In this document: positions 1 to 9,599 of the stretch, one piece after another
How the letters are laid out: every line of letters starts with the position of its first letter
Position numbering within the stretch: the first letter of the stretch is position 1
Assembly: GCA_030847615.1 (NCBI GenBank)
Contig: JAUMIR010000004.1
Coordinates: forward strand, 277,473,501 to 277,537,500
Reading direction: 5' to 3'
Source: Gambelia wislizenii
Lineage: Eukaryota > Chordata > Lepidosauria > Squamata > Crotaphytidae
DNA length: 64,000 nt
Program-made: the position numbers and the translations under genes
The notes under the pieces: model-generated
What the model was told of the DNA's origin: nothing
The model's database searches: none
The model's input: the letters and a program-made list of their open reading frames with translations, nothing else

Positions 1-650
1 TGAGATGGAAAAGAGTAATAGAGCTGGTGGGTGTCAGATGAGTGTCATCTGGGTGCTTGTGGCACCGGACCCCAAAACTCAGATGACCTCTCCCAGTAGT
101 TTCATCTATATGTTAAATAATATGAGGGACAGATCCAAGTCTTGAGAGATGCCACAGGCCAATGGCCAAAGAGATAATCAGGAGTACCCCAGTGCGATCT
201 TGTGGGTTCACCCCTCTAGAAAGGAACAAAGACATTGTGTAGCAGTCCTATCCCAGAAGGATACCAATCAACGGTATCAAAATCTGCCAAGAGGTCCAGC
301 AGAACTAAAAGGGATACATTTCCCCTGTCCAGTTCCCCATGTAGGTCATCCACCAAGGCAACCAAAGCTACCTCTGTCCCCTTAACCAGGCCTGAAACCA
401 CACCAACATGAATCTAGATGGCCAGGAGTGTATTTGCATGGTTAAAGCTTGTGTGCCAGCTGTGCCCATTCATTGAGAACTCAGACCTGGACATGGTCTC
501 ATCCAGAAACCCCTGGAAGTAGGAGGCCACCAAACACTGCAGTACCTTACCCCCAAAATCAAAAGTTTGAGATTGGCCACTAATTATCCAATATAGTAGG
601 ATCTGAAGACTGTTATTCTGTCTCTCTGGATACCTTTCTCTGCCGTCCAT
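1..650. other. No recognised element
   Basis: Short open frames on both strands have no family resemblance. Nothing identified. Confidence 0.5.
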
Positions 651-651
651 T

Positions 652-680
652 GCTGCCTGCCTGCCTGCCTGCCTGCCTGG
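652..680. repeat. TGCC simple repeat
   Basis: About six CTGC/TGCC units. The surrounding 1-850 contains no recognised element. Confidence 0.9.
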
Positions 681-850
681 TATCTCACTGCCCTCCTGCT
701 ACCTGTGCTCTTCTGTGGCCCACCTCTTCAAGAGCACGGGTTGAGGATGCTCTAGCCAAGATGCTGTAAGAGGTCCCCCAGCACTAGGGTCAGCGCCAAC
801 ACCAAAGTAGCATGATCTCCCCAAAGATGCAAGCAACAGCACTTAAAACT

Positions 851-990
851 CATAGAATCATAGAATCATAGAACTGTAGAGTTGGAAGAGACCACAAGGG
901 CCATCCAGTCCAACCCCCTGCCACGCAAGATATCACGATCAAAGCATCCCTGACAGATGGCCGTCCAGCCTGTTTAAAGACCTCCAAGAG
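851..990 (-). repeat. CR1 LINE 3' end, short
   Basis: CATAGAATCATAGAATCATA then GAGTTGGAAGAGACCACAAG and CCAACCCCCTGCCACGCA are the inverted CR1 3' end. It is cut after about 140 bases by an AAGAG simple repeat. Confidence 0.92.
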
Positions 991-1020
991 AAGAGAAGAG
1001 AAGAGAAGAGAAGAGAAGAA
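989..1020. repeat. AAGAG simple repeat
   Basis: About six AAGAG units between the CR1 end and the L1-like fragment. Confidence 0.9.
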
Positions 1021-1024
1021 AGGT

Positions 1025-1364
1025 TTAAGAGAAGCTCAGACAAGACCTAAATAAGGAATATCGTAAAAATATAAAATTATTTCAAAAGCAATTGTCAGTA
1101 CTGACAGCAGAAGAGATGGAAAAAAAGTTAAAATTTGCTAAGCAGTGTTACTTCGAGAATGCAAATAAACCAGGCTGTTGGTTGGCATATAAGATACGTA
1201 AAGAAAAGAAAAAGAGAACAATAAACTGCTTAAAGGAAGGAGAAAGAATTCTTACAAAAGAGAAAGAAATTCAAAATAACTTACATAAATATTATTTTGT
1301 TTTCTTTTTGAAAAGCAAACTTTACAAAACCTTAACTTTAAACCCACTGAAGCTCCCTATCTAA
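1025..1364 (+). pseudogene. L1-type LINE ORF2 fragment
   Basis: The frame from 1092 (90 codons) and its upstream continuation include KLKFAKQCYFENANKPGCWL, then AYKIRKEKKKRTINCLKEGE and ILTKEKEIQNNLHKYYF. This is the L1-type stretch between endonuclease and reverse transcriptase (the usual pattern is YFE.GDK...LA..L.......I..L.D......I...F..YY). Only this piece is present: no endonuclease before it, no RT after it. The ATG is not the original start. Confidence 0.7.
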
Positions 1365-1814
1365 AATTTGGCAGAGTTAATTTCCCTTTAGGGTCTACCA
1401 AATTTTATGCAACAATGACATATGAAATTATACTTGTGCTGGTTTCCCAGTAAAACTCAGTGGGAATACTGGTGGCCTGAATTTTTGCACCTCAGTTTAG
1501 AGTCAGTGTCTGGATTGGACCAGGTCTGACCTTACAAGGACCAAATAAGACTCAAATATGAATATGAATAACCGTATTGACCTCCAAACCAAATTAGGGG
1601 TTGCCTGAAGAGCCATAATTAAATGCTTTGTTTATCTGGGGTTGCCCCACTTTTTCTTAAATATCCCTCACTTCACATAAATTTTGTTGGAGTTCTTGAT
1701 GTCTCATTCTCATGTCTTCTGCATTGATACAATAACATTCCAGGCTCTAACTATTTTCTTCCCTTTATTTGTAGACTCCTAAATGTCACTGAATGCAACC
1801 CTAAGGATCAAAGC

Positions 1815-2052
1815 ATGCACACATTTGTGTGTATGTGCCTTCAAGTTGTTTGTTGATTTATGGTGATCTCATGAATTTCACAGAGTTTTCTTAGGCATAG
1901 AGTACTCAGAGATGGTTTTGCCAGTTCCTCTGAAGTATAGCCTACAGCACCCGGTATTCATTGGTGGTCTCCCATCCAAGTATTAACCAGGGCCAACCCT
2001 GCTTAGCTTCCAAGATCAGGCAGGATCTGGTGCCTTTAGGGTATTTAAGCCC
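1815..2052 (-). repeat. 5S-rRNA-derived SINE
   Basis: The minus strand of 1939-2050 is a nearly complete 5S rRNA copy: GATCTTGGAAGCTAAGCAGG, GTTAATACTTGGATGGGAGA and AATACCGGGTGCTGTAGGCT. It is followed by a SINE body with CTTATGGTGATCTCATGAAT antisense at 1833-1885. A 5S head carries an internal RNA polymerase III promoter (box A, IE, box C), which defines SINE3-type elements. Changes within the head argue against a working 5S gene. Confidence 0.88.
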
Positions 2053-2239
2053 CTTACACAAAAGGAATTCACAGGTGTGTTGTAGCAGCACTATGTCTGT
2101 GAATTATGCTCACAGATCACTCTGTAGCTTCCTACCATGCCCCTCTGGAAAAATTCCTGCGGATGTCCTTGGCAACTGCCTTAGACAGCAGTTCTGAAGT
2201 ATTATAGAAAGGCAACAAATTGCTAACTTATTTTATTTC

Positions 2240-2480
2240 TTTGTTGTCATTATTATAGTTGTTTATCATCAAGTTGGCTTTGACTTATGGTGACCCTATG
2301 AATGAGAGACCTCCAGTAGCACTGGTCATCAACAGCCCTGCTCAGGTCTTGCAAAGCCAGGGCCGTGGCTTCCTTGGTTGAGTCTATCCATCTGTAATGC
2401 AATCTTCCTGTTTTCCTACTGACTCCTACTTTATCAAGCATTATTGTCTTTTCCAGTGAGTCACATCATCACATGATATG
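2240..2480 (-). repeat. BovB-type RTE LINE 3' end
   Basis: The minus strand encodes YWRSLIHRVTISQSQLDD at 2253-2320, matching the C-terminus of BovB pol (RxxVHGVTKSQTRL pattern). MLDKVGVSRKTGRL lies upstream. The LINE 3' end follows toward 2240. Confidence 0.78.
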
Positions 2481-2484
2481 TCAT

Positions 2485-4880
2485 TTTATTTCTTACTGTT
2501 GTAGTTTTGCTCTCCATGAGTAGTGCTTCTGGTACTCAAATAAACTGTCTGTACTTGGATGCTTTGAATATTGATTGAATGGGGCAGAGGGAAGATAGGA
2601 ATGTCACCCCATGCTGTTTCACCTCAGGCAGAAATATGGACGCTACTAAATGGCACAGGGACCCTCCGTGAGTACAAAAAGGTTCCTTGCTGCAAAGGTT
2701 TACTTTTCCAAAAAAACCCAGAAAGCAACAGTGGTTGCAGCCAACAGGGTTTTCCTTGCACTTCTGCTCATATGACAGTAAATTGAGAAAGGAAAAGAAC
2801 ACCCAGTTTGAAAGTTAGTGGTGCATGATTCTGGTCCAAGTTTTCCTGCATTTATGTTCCAAGGTTATTTATTCTACCTTTTTTGTTGAATATTTCCTAA
2901 GTAAAGCTGCAACCCAAAACAGAGCTAGCAGAGAGTTAACCCTATATAAACAGCATAGGACCTTACTTCTGAGTGTACATGCATCAGAATCCAGTGCACA
3001 CTTCCATGTAATAGATTCCAAGCATGGCAGATTTGTAAGTTGGGGGGAGGGCTAGCAATTGCCTGGCCTTCTGTTTATGTCAGAAGCTACACAATACATT
3101 ACGGCCTGACAGGGCTGTTTGTGTCTGTGGCTTTAGAATGTTCAGCAGTCACCTTTGGCCTGACAAAAGTTGGCATATGGAGGTGGAGAAAACAAATGTT
3201 AAGTTCACTCTCAGCCTGCAGGCTTGTGAAATTTCTCTGGAATCTCTCTGTGTATTTCATCTAACAACGAAAAAACAACAGCAGCAGCAGCAGCAACCTT
3301 TCTTTCCATTGAGAAGTGAAGATTGGTTGCTGCTAAATGATAGAAAGCAACATAATCTCTTCATAAAATGTGGCAAAAGTTTCTTCTATGGGCTACTTAT
3401 GCCACTGAAACAGATTTGTCACATTGATAAGTATACATGGAAATTATGAGTTGGATTCAATGTCAGCTTTCTGCTACTGGAAAGTGCTTCTATTTGTGAA
3501 AGATGGGACATTGGATTTTCATCAGCCCCCTCTACCTACTGAAATCTGTGTTCCATTTCACATATATTATGGGAATGCTTTCAAATTGGAGGTGGGGTGG
3601 GAGTTGCAATGGGTGGGACTTTGTAGATGTGTAAAAAATGAAGATCACAGGTGCAAAGTTACCACCACATGTCACCCAATGTGGTTCTGACTATTGCATG
3701 GCATAAGCCTAATTCCTCCTGCATTTGACATGCAAAATCCCCCCCCCCACATCTCCCATTTGTTTCCCCAGATACATCAACAACCAAATGCAAGACAGCC
3801 AGTTTGTATGGAAATGAATGATACAGTTGTTTAAAAGCTGTTTGAAGTGCCTCTTGTTCTACACTAGTGGTGGTGCTTTGCCAGAACTGAACAGCAGGTT
3901 GAATGAACAATTGAGAACATGCATGCAAACACTCACATCTTTCATGGCCTTCTTTGATGCTGGATCATATTCTCTCTTGGACTCCAAGACTCTAACACCT
4001 CTTCTGCTATCGGCTCCAACTGATGATGAGCTACATCTGGCTTGTGAAATGAAAGCAGCAAAACCTCTAGTTCAGTCCAAGTTAAGTAGATCTTCATCAT
4101 CTGCTCAGTCAACTTTTGCCAAGATGGATGCTACCATGTCAGAACTCTGAATATTTTGGAGGTAGAATCCCATTTTCCTTCTTAATTGGCACCTGTTTTC
4201 ATGTACAGAAAGAATGTGAATATGTGCTTCTTCACACATTCTGACATGAGGATCCTTCCAGCTAACCTTTCTTAATGTTCCCATCTATAATTGTCAGAAA
4301 GAGTAAAAGTGGCAGCCGTTTATTTGAGATTATGCTATACCACAGCAGATACTTTGTTGCACATCTATCACGGTCAAAGGGCAGGATGGGCTCTCTAGCC
4401 TTATGGCAACCATCCTAGGAGAAGGAAAACTCTAATCCCAAACCCGGGCAGATGGTGCTCATCCAACCCTGTAAGGTCAACCATCTAAGAGAAGGAAACT
4501 CTAATCAAACCTATGACCTGAGGACCTCACTGCCACCGTCCATGCTTGCAAGGCCACAGCAGATGAACCTTTGGTTTAAAGGGTGAGGCCAGTTCTGTGC
4601 ACGCTGTGCTCCACCAGAAAAATCCATTGCACAGGCTCGAAGGACAAATCCAAGCACGGGGTGAGTCCTTCCTGAATCTTCGTATGCGAAGAAAAGCCAG
4701 AGAGAGATCACGGTGTCTCTCAAAATCCCACCCAGTCTCACACAACCACAAATATACTCCACACCACCACCATCTGAAAAACTCATTAACACATGATATT
4801 CTGAATTGAAATCAGTATCAATCTAGTTCAATACTCTGTGGTCAAATAATGCTTGTGAGAAGCTCACTGTCCTATGATCC
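2485..4880. other. No recognised element
   Basis: Contains a short CAG run near 3281-3295 and poly-C at 3740. The 110-codon plus-strand frame at 3818-4150 (Ser/Leu-rich) matches nothing I know. 4380-4800 is moderately GC-rich and repeat-like but unclassified. Confidence 0.45.
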
Positions 4881-4889
4881 AGTCAGCAA

Positions 4890-5490
4890 GTGATCCAGGA
4901 ACCAGGTGGTTGGAGTGTAAGAGTTGTCAAGGAGTTAATTCAGTCTGGGTCAGTCATAGGGTATCCAGCAGGATAAAGGAGGAAGCAATACAGTGGTCAT
5001 CAGCTGGTCCAGAAGTCATTCAGCAAGTCCATAGTTCAGATAACCAAAGCCAGCAAGAAATAAAACAGAGTTGTAAATCATAGCCAGTCGAAGGTCAGGA
5101 AAACACAAACAACTGAAAAGTACTACTGGTCATCAAGAAGGAGGGCAGAAAGCAACAAAGCTGCCAGGGAGTGGCTGAGAGATTTATGGGTAGCTGTTTC
5201 AAGATACCAGGTGCCTAATCAGGTCAGCTTCTCTTATTTAACAGCCACTGGGAATGGCACGATCTCTCTTTGTCTCTTTGTTGTTTGAGAACTGATGGGA
5301 ATGGGACTTCAATGTCTGCAACCTTCTGCTGGGGAGCAGGACCTCCTTCTTCCTCAATCCTCAGCTCCTCTGACTCAGAGTGACCACCAGCTTCAGGAGC
5401 TGCAGATTCCTGGCAATCTGCCTCCTCTTCTTTGTCTGAATTTTCTGACTCCAGAAGATGAGGAATGACCCATGAACATCCCTCTGGGCA
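4890..5490 (-). repeat. LTR-like 3' end of the gypsy element
   Basis: This segment follows the chromodomain in the element's direction. It is repeated in opposite orientation at about 11880-12800: both share CCTGATTAGGCACCTGGT, CTCAGCCACTCCCTGGCAGC and GAATTAACTCCT. Sequence shared by separate copies downstream of pol is best read as the LTR. The exact ends are uncertain. A Glu-rich minus-strand frame (5224-5541) runs through it from the end of pol. Confidence 0.6.
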
Positions 5491-5504
5491 TGGGTGTATG
5501 TGTC

Positions 5505-5690
5505 CAGGTTTAGTAGGATAGTTCTGGTGGAACTGCAACACCAGTATGGGAGCATGGACATTGGATGCATCTTCCCAAGAGTGCTCCTCTGGTCTATATC
5601 CTACCCAATCAATAACACACTGCAGTCAACCATGACACATGTAGTAATCCAGTACCTGAGCAACTTCATATTCCTTCTCCCCTCCCACCA
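5505..5690 (-). pseudogene. Integrase-fused chromodomain remnant
   Basis: On the minus strand after the integrase C-terminal domain come KEYEVAQVLDYY, a stop, then VIDWVGYRPEEHSWEDASNV and LQFHQNYPTKPGH. This is the chromodomain pattern (EYEVExILD, WxGYxxExxSW) found at the C-terminus of chromovirus integrases, where it directs insertion to marked chromatin. One stop interrupts it. Confidence 0.8.
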
Positions 5691-5974
5691 TCACTGGAGA
5701 AGGGGTGTGTGTGTGTGTCAGGATGGATGTCTGTTGCAGGGACCAGGAGAGAGCAGTGAAACACAGAGTGGACACAAAGACTTGCCAGCAACTGTAGATG
5801 GAAAGCCACAGGATTCACCTGCACTATCATGGGATAAGGACCTATGAAGTGGGCATTCAGCTTCCAACAAGGATGATGATGTGGAAGAGGGCGAGTGGTG
5901 AGCCAGACCTGACTCCCCACTTTAAGAGGGTGTGCAGGCATCTGCAAAACACTTATATTCCTGGTCAAGTCCAA
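5666..5974 (-). pseudogene. Gypsy integrase C-terminal remnant
   Basis: This stretch contains KVGSQVWL, then FIGPYPMIVQVNPVAFHLQL and VHSVFHCSLLVP. It corresponds to the GPF-type C-terminal domain of chromovirus integrase, which lies just before the chromodomain. It is the downstream continuation of the core at 6558-7031 after the SINE. Confidence 0.88.
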
Positions 5975-6340
5975 TTGCTCACTCAGAAGTGTCTGTGTGG
6001 CTTTTAACTCCTGAAGCCATTAATCTGTGCATGTACTGAAGACTGGGGAAACACAGCTGGAAACATGAAGTTGGCAAAGAAGGGGATCTGCTGAGCTGAG
6101 GTGTGTAGGGAGTTGTTGTAGGAAAACTCTGCCAGTGGCAACAGCTCAACCTAATTGTCTTGTTGTTAGTTGGTATAACAGCAGAGCTACTGTTCCAACA
6201 TGATGTTGGTTCACACGGTCTGCACACTCAATTGTGGATGGTAGGCCAAGGAGAGGTGAGGCTTAATATCAAGCTGTAAATTGGGGGCCCTGATCAGATA
6301 TGATCCCCACAGGGAGACTGTGAAGGTGAAAGTTCACATA

Positions 6341-6555
6341 GGAAGCCCTGGTGGCACAGTGGCTAAATGCTGGTACTGCAGCCACAATGTTGTGAATTCA
6401 ATCCTACAGGGCTCCAAGGTTGATTCAGCTTTACATTCTTCCATAGGTTGGTAAAATGACTACCCAGCTTGTAGGGGGAAATTAGCTAACCCATTGTAAA
6501 CCGCTTAGGGAGTGCTTTGCACTGATAAGCAATGTAGAAATATAAATACTATTCC
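6341..6555 (+). repeat. tRNA-derived squamate SINE in gypsy integrase
   Basis: Starts AGCCCTGGTGGCACAGTGGC, has a B-box-like GAATTCAATCC, then GGTAAAATGACTACCCAGC and the GTAAACCGCTTAG tail. It separates the integrase core from its C-terminal domain, so it was inserted after the gypsy element. Confidence 0.85.
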
Positions 6556-6557
6556 TG

Positions 6558-7031
6558 TCAAGTTGTGCTGCACAACAGGTGGGCTGTTTCCCTAGCAGAG
6601 GGCACACCAGAACAGGGGATAAAGTGTGCCATCTTGGAGAACAAATCCACTATCAGAACGGTAGTGTTACTCACTGACAAAAGTAGATCTGTAATAAAGT
6701 CCATGTGGATCATTCTCCAGGGCTGAGAAGGAGTAGGCAGTGCTTGCAATAAACCAGAAGGCCTTCCTGGCTGATCCTTGGCATGATGGCAGGTGAGGCA
6801 GGTCCTCCACTTCCATCTGGATTTGAGACCACTAAAATTCCCTAGTGAGGAGGTGCAGAGTCTTCGACAACCCAAGGGGCCCTGCAGGGTGACTATTATG
6901 GGACAAGCAGAGGATGTCCTCCTGACAGGATCCTGTGGGCACACAGAGGCACTCACAGTGATGCAAGAGCCTGTCCTGGAAGGAATCGAATAAGAATCCT
7001 GTCTCTCCTGAATGTATCTGCATATACACAT
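6558..7031 (-). pseudogene. Gypsy integrase core remnant
   Basis: Minus-strand text includes CLTCHHAKDQPGRPSG (the CxxC half of the zinc finger), WRMIHMDFITDL with the first catalytic aspartate, and VLIVDLFSKMAHFIPC, all classic Ty3/gypsy integrase motifs. The frame ends where a SINE is inserted (about 6555). The second aspartate and the glutamate lie in or beyond the break and were not located. Confidence 0.88.
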
Positions 7032-7306
7032 AGCGGCCTTGCTGTTCCCAGATCTGATTCAATAGTGTTAGGGGAAAGTGTGGCTGCAAAGTGTTCTGGG
7101 CAGAGAATGGTTGAGTAGGTCTCCTCTCCCTTCAAGGAGGCATATTCCAATTTCCTGAACAAGGTACCAGCTTTGTCTGAGAGTAGGGAACATAAATGAG
7201 CTTGAAATTGTACCTTGGAAAGAATAAAGACCAATGCAGTGGTTCTTAACTTGTGGTCTGGGGACTCACAGGGGGTCTGTGATGGCTTGAAGGCTGCTCG
7301 ACCCAC
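6953..7306 (-). pseudogene. Gypsy RNase H-integrase linker remnant
   Basis: The element-derived part is below 7229, beyond the hAT left boundary. It includes LFRKLEYA, matching the ADALSRKPEY stretch that usually ends RNase H, and then a TILCPEHFAA segment that leads into integrase. The portion above 7237 belongs to the hAT insertion, so the open frame as a whole is a chance fusion. Confidence 0.6.
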
Positions 7307-7388
7307 CTCCTGCCTGCAGTGGAGCAGCCATGTGACAGGAGCTAAGGCAAAGGCTGGCTGGTTTGACCTGCATATTGGTTTGTTTTTG

Positions 7389-7668
7389 TTTTTATTTAAT
7401 TAGGTATTTATACCCTGCTCTTCAGCCACAAAGGCTATCAAAGCAGCTTACAATTTTTTTAAGAAATAGCAATTTACACATCTACACTGCATTACACAGT
7501 TTCCAATGTGTGTTAGCTAAATGCCCCCACCCCACAAGCCAGGTACTCATATTACTGACCTACGAAAGGATGGAAGGCTGAGTGAACTTTGGAGCCCTCT
7601 GGAATCGAATTTGCAATGTGGTGACTTGCAGTACTGGCATTTAACCACTGCGCCACCAGGGCTCCCAC
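7389..7668 (-). repeat. tRNA-derived squamate SINE in the hAT
   Basis: Same family as 34930-35215. On the minus strand it begins GAGCCCTGGTGGCGCAGTGG and ends in the tail region at 7389-7430 (TTTATACCCTGCTCTTCAGCC on the plus strand). It lies wholly inside the hAT element. Confidence 0.88.
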
Positions 7669-7780
7669 TCAATCCACTCCAGCCACAAACTTGCAGGAAG
7701 AAGCAGGAGAAAAAGTCTTTATCTCCCCCTCCAATGCCTCTGAGGGAAAGTTTAATGGATGGTATAATTGTATTATTTAT

Positions 7781-7829
7781 CATCATCATCATCATCATCA
7801 TCAGGTGTTGTTATTGTTGTTGTTGTTGT
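7781..7829. repeat. ATC and TTG simple repeats
   Basis: A run of about seven ATC triplets followed closely by about six TTG triplets, inside the hAT element. Confidence 0.9.
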
Positions 7830-7951
7830 TTTAAATCTTGAGTTAAATCTTGGGGGACGATTGCAACAAAATATATTTAAAGGGGGTCCCTGGTAAAGAA
7901 AAGGTTAAGAGCCACTGGACCAATGCATTTGTCTCTGATTTAACTTCTGGG

Positions 7952-8338
7952 CTATCTGGAGATTTTTGAGGTTGTAGTTGGTCTGTGTGGACTTTGATCG
8001 GGTGTGGGGCCCCCTCTAGTAGGTGTCCCCATACCTTGATTGTAGCCTTGATTGCCAGGAGCTCTTTCTCCCAAATGGTGTAGTTCTTTCGTTGGTGTCC
8101 ACTTTCTTGAGTAGTAGGAACAGAGAAGACTGTGAATCCATGACATCACAGGTTGGAGAAAAACTGCCCCTAAGGCCATGTCAGAGGCATCAGTTTCTAC
8201 ACCAAAGAGGGTCAGGGTGTCTGGAAGTTGCAGAATTGGTTCTGATGTAATCAGTCCCTTTAATTTCTGGAAGACTTGTTGAGGAAATGGGCCCCAGCAA
8301 AATGGAGTTTTGCCCTGCAGGAGCTTGGTTAAGAGCAC
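7952..8338 (-). pseudogene. Gypsy RNase H remnant
   Basis: A 128-codon open stretch begins with the RT-RNase H connection (LLTKLLQGKTPFCWG) and continues into EPILQLPDTLTLFGVETDAS and GALFLQP-like text. The aspartate of the TDAS motif is the first catalytic residue of Ty3-type RNase H. The frame ends shortly before the hAT insertion at 7917, and the later catalytic residues are not seen. Confidence 0.8.
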
Positions 8339-8344
8339 AGCAAG

Positions 8345-9005
8345 CTTTGCAAAGTCTGGGATAAAGCATCAGTAGTAATTTGCAAAGCCCAGAAATTGCT
8401 GGACCTACTTCCAGTTTGTTGGAGGATGACAGGAGAGTACTACCTCTACTTTGGCTGGATCCATCTCTACTCCCTTTGAGGAGATCTGGTGACCAAGGAA
8501 GTCCTTAGCAAGGAGGTCAAATGCACATTTCTCTAGCTTGGCATAGAGCTGGTGTTCCTGCAGTCATTGGAGAACAGGTCTTATGTGGGCAACATGAGCT
8601 GTCTGGCTGGAGAATATATCAAAAAGTCATCCAAATAAGTGATGACAGATTGATCAAGGTAGTCTCAAAAGCTGTCATTCATAAAGTGTTGGAAGATGGA
8701 AGAGGCACTGCATAGCCATTACTGTATATTTATAGTGTCCATAACAGGTCTGGAATGTTGTCTACCATTCATCACCAGCTTGGATCCGGACTGGATTATA
8801 GGCTCCCTTGAGGTCTAGTTTCATGTAGACTTTAGCATTACACAGCTGCTCCAACAAGTTCCAGGATACAAGGTAGAGGGCACCAGTTTCATATGGAGAG
8901 CCTCTTGGAGGGCTCTGTAATAGTTACAGAGACAAAGTTCTGCACATTTTTTTTTTCATAAAAAGGACAGGGGCCATAGTTGGAGAAGTCGAAGGTCAGA
9001 TGAAG
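8345..9005 (-). pseudogene. Gypsy reverse transcriptase remnant
   Basis: Translating the minus strand in shifting frames gives RT landmarks. A run ending in LFDIFSSQ at about 8611-8645 corresponds to the YLDDFLIYS catalytic region. It is followed by KLEKCAFD, FLGHQIS and FLGFANYY, typical of the RT palm and thumb. Stops occur within these segments (several between 8560 and 8720), so no enzyme can be made. It joins directly to the RNase H remnant downstream. Confidence 0.75.
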
Positions 9006-9309
9006 CCATAGTGCCTCCCTCCCCCAGGAAGTCCCAAAGAGTGGCAAGTTTTGATTCTGATAGGGAATAGATGTGACCTGCTAGAATGGGTGCCCCAGGG
9101 ACTAGATTGAGCACACAGTCATATGGTCAGTGTGGGGGAAGTTGGTAAGCCTCCTTTTTGTCAAAGACATTTGCAAAGTCCTAATATTTCATTAGCAATG
9201 TGATAGGAGGTTCCATTGGTGCTGAGCCTTGAGCAACATGGACCCATTCTGGCCAGCAATGGTCCTGGCAAAATTCAGATGCAAAGGTCCAAGAGATATG
9301 GGGATCATG

Positions 9310-9561
9310 TCAGGTGAGCCACAGAATTTCCAGGAACAAGGGAAAATGAAGTACTGCTGCCAAATAGAACTGGAGCTGCTCAGTATGGCCCTGGGTCTCA
9401 AGTGTCAATTCAGCAGTTTCATGGGTCATGGGTCCAGAGCACAGTAACTGACTATCAATGGTCTCTACAGGATAAGTATCCTGTAAGTATTGCATGGGAG
9501 TGTGGTTTCTCTCTGCAAAGTCCAACAAAGCACAGATGACTAACAATTTAATGGCTAACAA
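9310..9561 (-). pseudogene. Gypsy retropepsin remnant
   Basis: An open stretch of 83 codons resembles the chromovirus protease region. An ALLDFA segment stands where ALxDSGA is expected, followed by SGPMTHET and an LEILWL stretch near the end. The active-site DSG is degraded to DFA, so the domain could not cut. It continues in another frame toward 9192. It lies just upstream of the RT remnant in the element's own direction. The assignment rests on the ordered short motifs. Confidence 0.7.
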
Positions 9562-9599
9562 TGAATTCTTAGTGAAAACAGCAAGCTATTATGCACATA

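Larger units (their letters stand above)
7237..7917. mobile_element. hAT (Charlie-like) non-autonomous element
   Basis: Terminal inverted repeats CAGTGGTTCTTAAC and CAGTGGCTCTTAAC are flanked on both sides by the identical 8-bp GACCAATG (7229-7236 and 7918-7925), the hallmark of hAT insertion. The CAGTGGTTCT start is typical of Charlie-type hATs. It has no transposase and contains a SINE (7389-7668) plus ATC and TTG simple repeats. It sits in the gypsy remnant, so it is younger than that. Confidence 0.9.
4885..9561 (-). mobile_element. Decayed Ty3/gypsy chromovirus, minus strand
   Basis: Reading from 9561 down to about 4885, the remnants appear in the order protease, reverse transcriptase, RNase H, integrase, chromodomain, LTR. 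This is the Ty3/gypsy order, and the chromodomain at the integrase C-terminus marks a chromovirus. All frames are broken by stops or shifts. The copy is interrupted by a hAT element (7237-7917) and by a SINE (about 6350-6555). No gag or matching 5' LTR is recognised beyond 9561, so the 5' end appears lost. The element is old and inactive. Confidence 0.88.

Noticed and set aside
1939..2050. 5S rRNA gene
   Set aside because: Joined to a SINE body and carrying several changes from 5S, so it is a SINE head and not a working rRNA gene.
3818..4150. 110-codon plus-strand open frame
   Set aside because: No recognisable motif and no splice or promoter context; this length is expected by chance in AT-poor stretches.
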